Origin: Topomyia yanbarensis
Taxonomy: Eukaryota > Arthropoda > Insecta > Diptera > Culicidae
Assembly: GCF_030247195.1 (NCBI RefSeq)
Contig: NC_080672.1
Coordinates: 71,279,771-71,343,770, forward strand
Direction of reading: 5' to 3'
Length of the DNA: 64,000 nt
A program made the translations under genes and the position numbers. Positions 58,191-64,000 of the stretch are shown here, in pieces. The notes beneath the pieces were generated by a model. The model saw only the letters and a program-made list of their open reading frames with translations, had not been told where the DNA came from and did no database searches. Each line of letters starts with the position of its first letter. The first letter of the stretch is position 1.

Positions 58191-59970
58191 CATACCTAAA
58201 TAAATGTAAAAAAAATAGTAGGTTTTAGTTCAATTTAGTATGTAAGTTCAATCATGTAACAGAAATTTGTATTTAAGGGATATGTAAGCGAACCGCAACG
58301 CGGCTTGTCGGCTGTCTTCTCACAAAACGAATCCGTAACAACTGACAGCATCATCGATGGAACCTCCCGTTGACACTCGCTACAATATAACAGATCGCTC
58401 CAGGAAAACCGAAAGCACGATGATAATGGCGCATTTCACTATGGTGCAATGTTTTAGCGTTGCTCCCAGGCAGGTGCTTCCATCGAAACCACTCGTTTAC
58501 GTACACCTTACATCTGACGACCGCCACAGCAACAGGCAGCAAGGTTCAGTCAACCATACCGTGCTCCGTCCGTTAATGGTGTTAGTCTGCCATCATCCAC
58601 AATGATAATTCAATTTCGTATATTGAAAATTACTATAATAGTTATTCTACTGTTTAAAACGGTGTGATCTAGGTAATTGAGCATGAAATCGGGATAAATG
58701 AAAAATCTAGCTTGTGTCAAGGTGAGATTACAATATGAACACACTTGAATTATTAATCGACAGCTCTGTCAGGATTTTATGTTGAACGGCAGATATCAAT
58801 TTGCTGGTGTATGAATATTTTTTACGACCATGAGCAGCAAATTTCAATAAAAATTCCATTACCAACCATATCAGCTTATCAGCTAAGCGAGTTGCGAGAT
58901 CTCATCCCATAATCGAATAGGAAAATGAGTTTTCGCCAATCGAACGAATCATTAATATCATTATGCTTGGTATTTTGCTAAATTACATTTCTATGCTAAG
59001 CTAGTTTAATTTGACAAACGTATGCTTATTGGGATAGTTATGATAGTTCAATAAAAAAACGACTATAATCCAATAAAAAATCTATTACAATCATCCAGCT
59101 CATCGTCAGACGTGCACCATCGTTTGGATAGTATTCGTGCACTAGCAGGAAAATGAGTTACCGCCAGAATTTTTCCACATCGATCCAATAAAAATTAGAA
59201 AATTCGCCATCACCACAGGTAATCTGATGAGTGACGACGGCGAGAGCAAATAGTGTCCTCGATGCTATCATGATCCTGGTTGATTGAAATTTAACTTGAA
59301 TGTTGAGGGAAGAGATTTTCGATTATCGAGTTATTATGTAGGTAGATCGCGTGGGAATACTGATCTACGAAAGGTGTTAAATCACACTGCAATCAATGGA
59401 AAGTATCCTTTCCGTTTAACAGCAAAACTGTAGTTTAAAATGTACAAAAGGATAAGAAGATGCGTTGGCTGTTGGCAAAAGTATTGAGTTCTTTGTATGC
59501 CACCCCGAAATAGCATATCACATAAAACGAGTGCAAAGTTGCACAGAGAAAATTTTAGAACTAAACCCATGACAACCGTGTGCCACGACGATCAATATTC
59601 ATAACATCTAACTCGCTTCAGCAGATAGATATCTACAAAACTAATGTGAGAAAAGACTTGATTGATACATTTTTTACTGTGCCCTTCCCGCTAGTAGAAT
59701 CATCGGTTTCAGTTCGTTCGTTTATGTTGTGTCAAAATATGCACAATTTTTTCGCCAATCTTTTCAAACCCTCTTGAACGTGATTGGCAAGGATTTGTCG
59801 TTCTGCACATTTTCGCTACTATACACTTGACGATTCGGGCACCGCCCAGCTCCGCGAAGGGGTGCTATCTTTGTGTTCCGGTATTGTATCAGTCCGCTTT
59901 GTAGGGGGAATTTATTTTTCCTCTTTGTTCAAGTATCGAGTAAAGAGCTATTATCAGGACTTTCGTGAGA
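58190..59970. other. Intergenic DNA downstream of PEX1
   Basis: No supportable gene. Short frames on both strands only. Confidence 0.35.
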
Positions 59971-59976
59971 TTTATT
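59971..59976 (-). terminator. Candidate PEX1 polyadenylation signal
   Basis: TTTATT on the plus strand, i.e. AATAAA on the minus strand, about 182 bp past the PEX1 stop. A second AATAAA-type word is near 59910. Confidence 0.45.
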
Positions 59977-60157
59977 TTCCCTCTGTGGTAAAAACGACTA
60001 TATACGGGGATGTCATCAGTAAATGACAGTACACGCAAACCTATGAAATGTTTGTCTTTTATACCTTTCCACGTTAAACCTAAGTAACAATATCACCGCA
60101 GCTGATAAAACCTCAAACTAACTAAAGGTAGCAGAAAACATAAAAACAGGCATTTAC

Positions 60158-63100
60158 TTACGCCAGCGTGGCCCTTTTCGCCACAAAATCCCTCGAAGGT
60201 GGTTCTTTGTTAGTGAATCGTGCGTAACTGAAAATGCAAATTTCATCGTAAGACGCTTTACCTAGTATGTTCTAAGCAGATACTTACGTAACCTTGTATT
60301 TCTGCACATCCTGTGGACTTAATGAAGGGCGCGTGCTGGCAAATGCTTCCATGAGATGCCTCTGGTTAATCGTTATCTGCTCCGGAACATGCTGTGCGAA
60401 TAAGATAATGAAAAACAAAGTGGCGCGTTATTTTTTTAAATAAGTTAAACTCGATACATGGAATAGGAAGCTGCTTGTGAACACGAAACAGGATAATTTT
60501 AACATTCACTATAATTTTAATTGTAACGTTTTCTTCGCTGTTCATTCGCGTATTCCAGCGTACAAAACAAAATCAGAATACAGCTATCATCACATATGCA
60601 TTTATATAACCATCCTGCCAGCTAAGCGGGGAAAACGAGAGGATGAAAGCAGTCATTATCGTTGGAAACTCGACGTATCTAACTCACCCAGCCCCCGTAA
60701 CTAAGTACTTCCGACTTATAGTACCATTTAGTCAAAACGGGCAAAAGCGGTATTATCTTCCTACAGAGCACTGCTCTGTTCTTCACCACGGAGGAGGATT
60801 ACGATTACTCCACCAGGATAATGATGATCATCGTCACCATCTATGGGCTCATGAACAGCGCAGAACGGAATCGCGGATATTATCAGTTAGGTGGCGGAAA
60901 ACTTTTACCCCTCCGTTGTTGGAAATGAAAAGACAACCCGGTAATTAACTGCGTCGCGGTGTTTAAACGCTAATGGCGAAAATCATTGAAATAATGTTAT
61001 TAGACGGCGGGGTTGGACAAATATGTTCAACCAGTTGGAAAATGTACAATAAGCAGCTTCCCTGATTCAAACCAGTAGCACAATTCGATAATTATAAACC
61101 AAAACAAACCTCATCGTCGATAGCATTGGACAAACACTCCTGCACCGCCAGCATGTTGGCCGTAGTCAGAACGCTTTGGATATCCGCACCGGTGTAACAA
61201 CTTGATTTTTTAGCAAATTGCGACAGATGTACGTCAGATGCTAATTTCAAACTGCTGCTGTGGGTTTTAAAGATGGCCAAACGGGATTTCTGTTACCAAA
61301 AACATAATTTTTCTATATTACTAATACGAGTAAAAACTAAAAAACCTCACCTCATCCGGTATACTACACTCCACCAGGCGATCGATTCTTCCCGAACGCA
61401 GCAGAGCCGGATCCAAAAGCTCGGGTCTAGATGTCGCACCAATCACCGTTACTCCCTTCAAACCCTCCACACCATCCAGTTCAGTAAGCAGCTGGTTCAC
61501 AACGCGATCCGTAACACCCGTCGAATCATGGCCCCGCCGTGGTGCCAAACTATCGAATTCATCGAAAAATAGTACGCAAGGTTTTGCGCTCCGGGCTCGG
61601 TCGAACAGGTTTCGTACATTTTCCTCACTTTGTCCGATATACTTGGCTAGCAGTTCCGGGCCCTTCACTGAGATCATCCGCAAGTTCCACGTTTTGGCCA
61701 ATTTTGCCACTGAAACAGAACAGGTTTTATTTTGCTGAGCCCAACATTTAAATCGAATAGAAAAGCATCTTTGTGGTTAGAATCAAGTGTAAAATATTTT
61801 AAATTTAGAGTAGACAGCTTGAGAAATGAAGTTCATGTAGCAATTTTAGTGACTTAGATTTGTTAGATTTATTTGGAATAAAATATGTTTAATAAAGTGA
61901 AATTTATTATATGAGGAAAACTTCTAAGATGAATGAAAAAAAACTAATATGAATTAAAAAAGTTTTCTAAAAGTTAATAACTTAACAATAATGATAGGTT
62001 TCAAGGCAAATGTCCACACGAACTTGTGCTTGAATGGTCAACATTAATCCACAACATATTTTACACTTGTTTCCAACCAACGTGTAAATTTAGTTCTCGT
62101 TTTCTCAATGTTTCCAGTTCCTATTCATAGTGTTCATTAGCTTCATAGCAGATACATACCAAGATAGGTTTTTCCCGTGCCTGGAGGACCAAACAGCAAT
62201 ATGCCGGCCTGATTTCGCAATGGAGAATTTTCAAAAATCTTCGGAAATTTACTCGGCCACATCAACACCTCCTGGAATACTTCAATGGCATTTTCCAAAC
62301 CCGGCACCCGATCACCCGGAACATGATCGTCAGCATCGGCATCGTTCGTCTGCTTGTGACTTTCGATACCCTGCAGACAGTAGGAATTGGTTACGTCCAA
62401 TGCACAGTTGATCATGCTTTCCGCAATCCGAGGGTGTTTAGAATCTGTGAATAAACATCGAATATTAAACGAGCAAATAATGGAATCCCCGCCACCCATT
62501 TACCATGCTTAAAAGCGTAAAAAACAGCTCGATCGACCATCTGCACCAGACTACCGATGGTGTAGCCCTCCGTTGCATTAGCCAGTCGCTTCCAGTTAAT
62601 CTTTTTCTCTAACTTGCACTGTTTGTTCACCAGCAGACTTTTTATCACGATTTCTCTATCAGTCTTATCAATATTTGGCAGCCTTCGGATGTGGCGGAAC
62701 AAATGAAACCCACGAGACGAGTACAGTCTTCGATTTAGATTGTTAACACTGCCTATAGATGCAAGTACGGATATGGCATTATTGCTTGTGAACTCTTCGA
62801 TTTGCTTTCGAAATACATCAGAAACTCTAAAATTAAAAAATCATTTTGATAAAATTGTTACTAGGCGATCATGGTACTGCATGTACTTGTTATGATACTC
62901 TGCATCTTGTGTATTTTGCTCACCCGCTTGGTGTGTCAAAACATCTAATCCTTCCAAATATATCACAGCCGGGCTGTGGAACATACACAGATAGAAACAG
63001 TGACGCAAATCTTTCTGAATGGAGTCTGGCTTGCGACCCTTATGTTTCGAACAACTAAATGTGGTGGTAAAACAGTGAAACGGAGCCTTCGAGAGTTGGT

Positions 63101-64000
63101 ACATAATCGCTCTGCAGAGTGCCTTTTTGCCGCTCTGCTCAGGTCCTGTGGACATGATTGCGATGTAAGAATAAAGTTTAATCTGCGTAATTTAGTTACC
63201 GTCTTACCCGCAATTATAATGTTACAGCTCCTTCGAACTGTGCTTCTATCATCGAGGCATAGGTTGAACTTCAACTGATCCACGCATTCATTCAAAATCT
63301 CTTGAAACTTATCGATTTTTACATGCTTAGGTTCATACTCAGCCGGCTCAACCGGTTTCTTCTTTTTCTCGTCTTCCACACTAGAAACCACCGTTTCTAA
63401 ACTTTTGACCTCACCCGAGCAGATAATTTTACTCTGCCTCAAAATCACCCCGTTTACAAGGCAGTACTTCAAATTAGCCGGTTGAAGTTTGATGGTTAGA
63501 TAGTATTCGGGCAGTTTAAACACCTGTCCCTGGTTTAACAGTACCGGATATACTTTAGAGTTGAACAGAATAAATTCTTTAAACTTTTCCACTATATCTG
63601 CTTCAACTTTCGAGGCTAGCTTAGCAACCGGCACCAATTCAATCATGTCGACAATGTTCAAAGCATTCTGCTTCGCCTTCAGTGTTACCTTTTCCCCATG
63701 ATTGATCTCCAACTGTTCCATCAGTTTGTCATTTATCTCAACCGTCGGGTAGATATTTCGCGGAAACTGATCTACGTCAGTCGCCATTCGCACGTTCACG
63801 AAATAATCCCGATCGTCGTTTGTCGTTAGCAGAAAAGGCTGATTGATATCCATCCCCTGGGGGATGTTCTCTTTGGTGATATAGATATCACAAATCTGTG
63901 AGTTGTTCCGCCGGCAGTTCCAAACACCGCCAATTACTCGAAATTCGAAATTCTTCGGAACTTCCCGCGTTAACGTGGCTACTAAACTGTCCAGATACTG
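60158..64000 (-). CDS. PEX1: Peroxisomal AAA+ ATPase PEX1 (5' end outside the window)
   Basis: PEX1 pairs with PEX6 in the ATPase that extracts ubiquitinated PEX5 from the peroxisome membrane. I assemble eight exons, all with GT/AG introns and one frame: 64000-63208, 63145-62887, 62826-62504, 62444-62160, 61709-61351, 61289-61110, 60391-60288 and 60227-60158. They total 2373 bases, or 790 residues plus stop. Five introns are 59-62 bp; two are longer (450 and 718 bp). The D1 ATPase has a degenerate Walker A 'GPEQSGKK' and a Walker B-like 'AVIYLEGLD'. D2 is canonical: 'GPPGTGKT', '[16 protein letters not shown]', then '[16 protein letters not shown]' and '[11 protein letters not shown]' with the arginine-finger region. 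The protein ends in 'KRATLA', like the conserved PEX1 C-terminus. Compared with ~1000-residue insect orthologues, about 200 N-terminal residues are missing. Confidence 0.92.

Overview
The window looks like nuclear DNA of a mosquito, most likely a culicine with a large repeat-rich genome (Aedes/Culex type). The evidence is AT-rich sequence, a host gene with 59-62 bp introns and an insect-like protein, RNase H-bearing I-group and Jockey/RTE/CR1-type LINEs, a tRNA-derived SINE, and many TA- and 8-bp-duplicating DNA transposons nested in one another. The genus is inferred from repeat style and was not tested by any search.

Only one host gene is evident: PEX1, the peroxisomal AAA+ ATPase, at the right edge on the minus strand (60158-64000). 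Eight exons can be assembled in one continuous frame. They cover the end of the N-terminal part, the degenerate D1 ATPase domain, the canonical D2 domain and the C-terminus. The 5' end lies beyond the window.

The remaining ~60 kb is repeat-dominated intergenic DNA. From left to right: a Tigger/pogo-like element (1489-3424); a foldback element with ~90-bp subterminal repeats (3432-6076) carrying a TA-flanked MITE; a broken CR1/Jockey-type LINE (6420-10100) split by an 827-bp MITE; an internally deleted RTE-type LINE (11175-12440); an element bounded by 'CACGG' arrays (12716-15190); a diverged ~330-bp tandem repeat (19530-20770); MITEs at 21001-21430 and 23233-23437; a large palindromic element (23689-27607) invaded by a 1.85-kb element built from 'cgttaggcat' units (23958-25809); a tRNA-type SINE (29690-29840); a 2.16-kb TIR element (30126-32287).

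Next comes a structurally intact 6.2-kb I-group LINE (33809-39980, minus strand) with two open ORFs and a perfect 16-bp target-site duplication. It is followed by a GC-ended hAT-like element with a perfect 8-bp duplication (41750-45377), and by a pogo-like element (49001-52198) that hosts both a compound direct/inverted 344-bp repeat (49136-50376) and a MITE. After these come an ORF1-only Jockey-type remnant (52600-53730), a foldback MITE (53991-54456) and weaker relics up to PEX1.

The main observation is architectural. Several apparently unrelated DNA transposons here end in short family-specific tandem arrays arranged in inverted orientation, and many are nested with readable target-site duplications, so the insertion order can be reconstructed. 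Long stretches (1-1486, 15814-19500, 21431-23230, 46288-48998, 55190-57370, 58190-59970) show no supportable gene.
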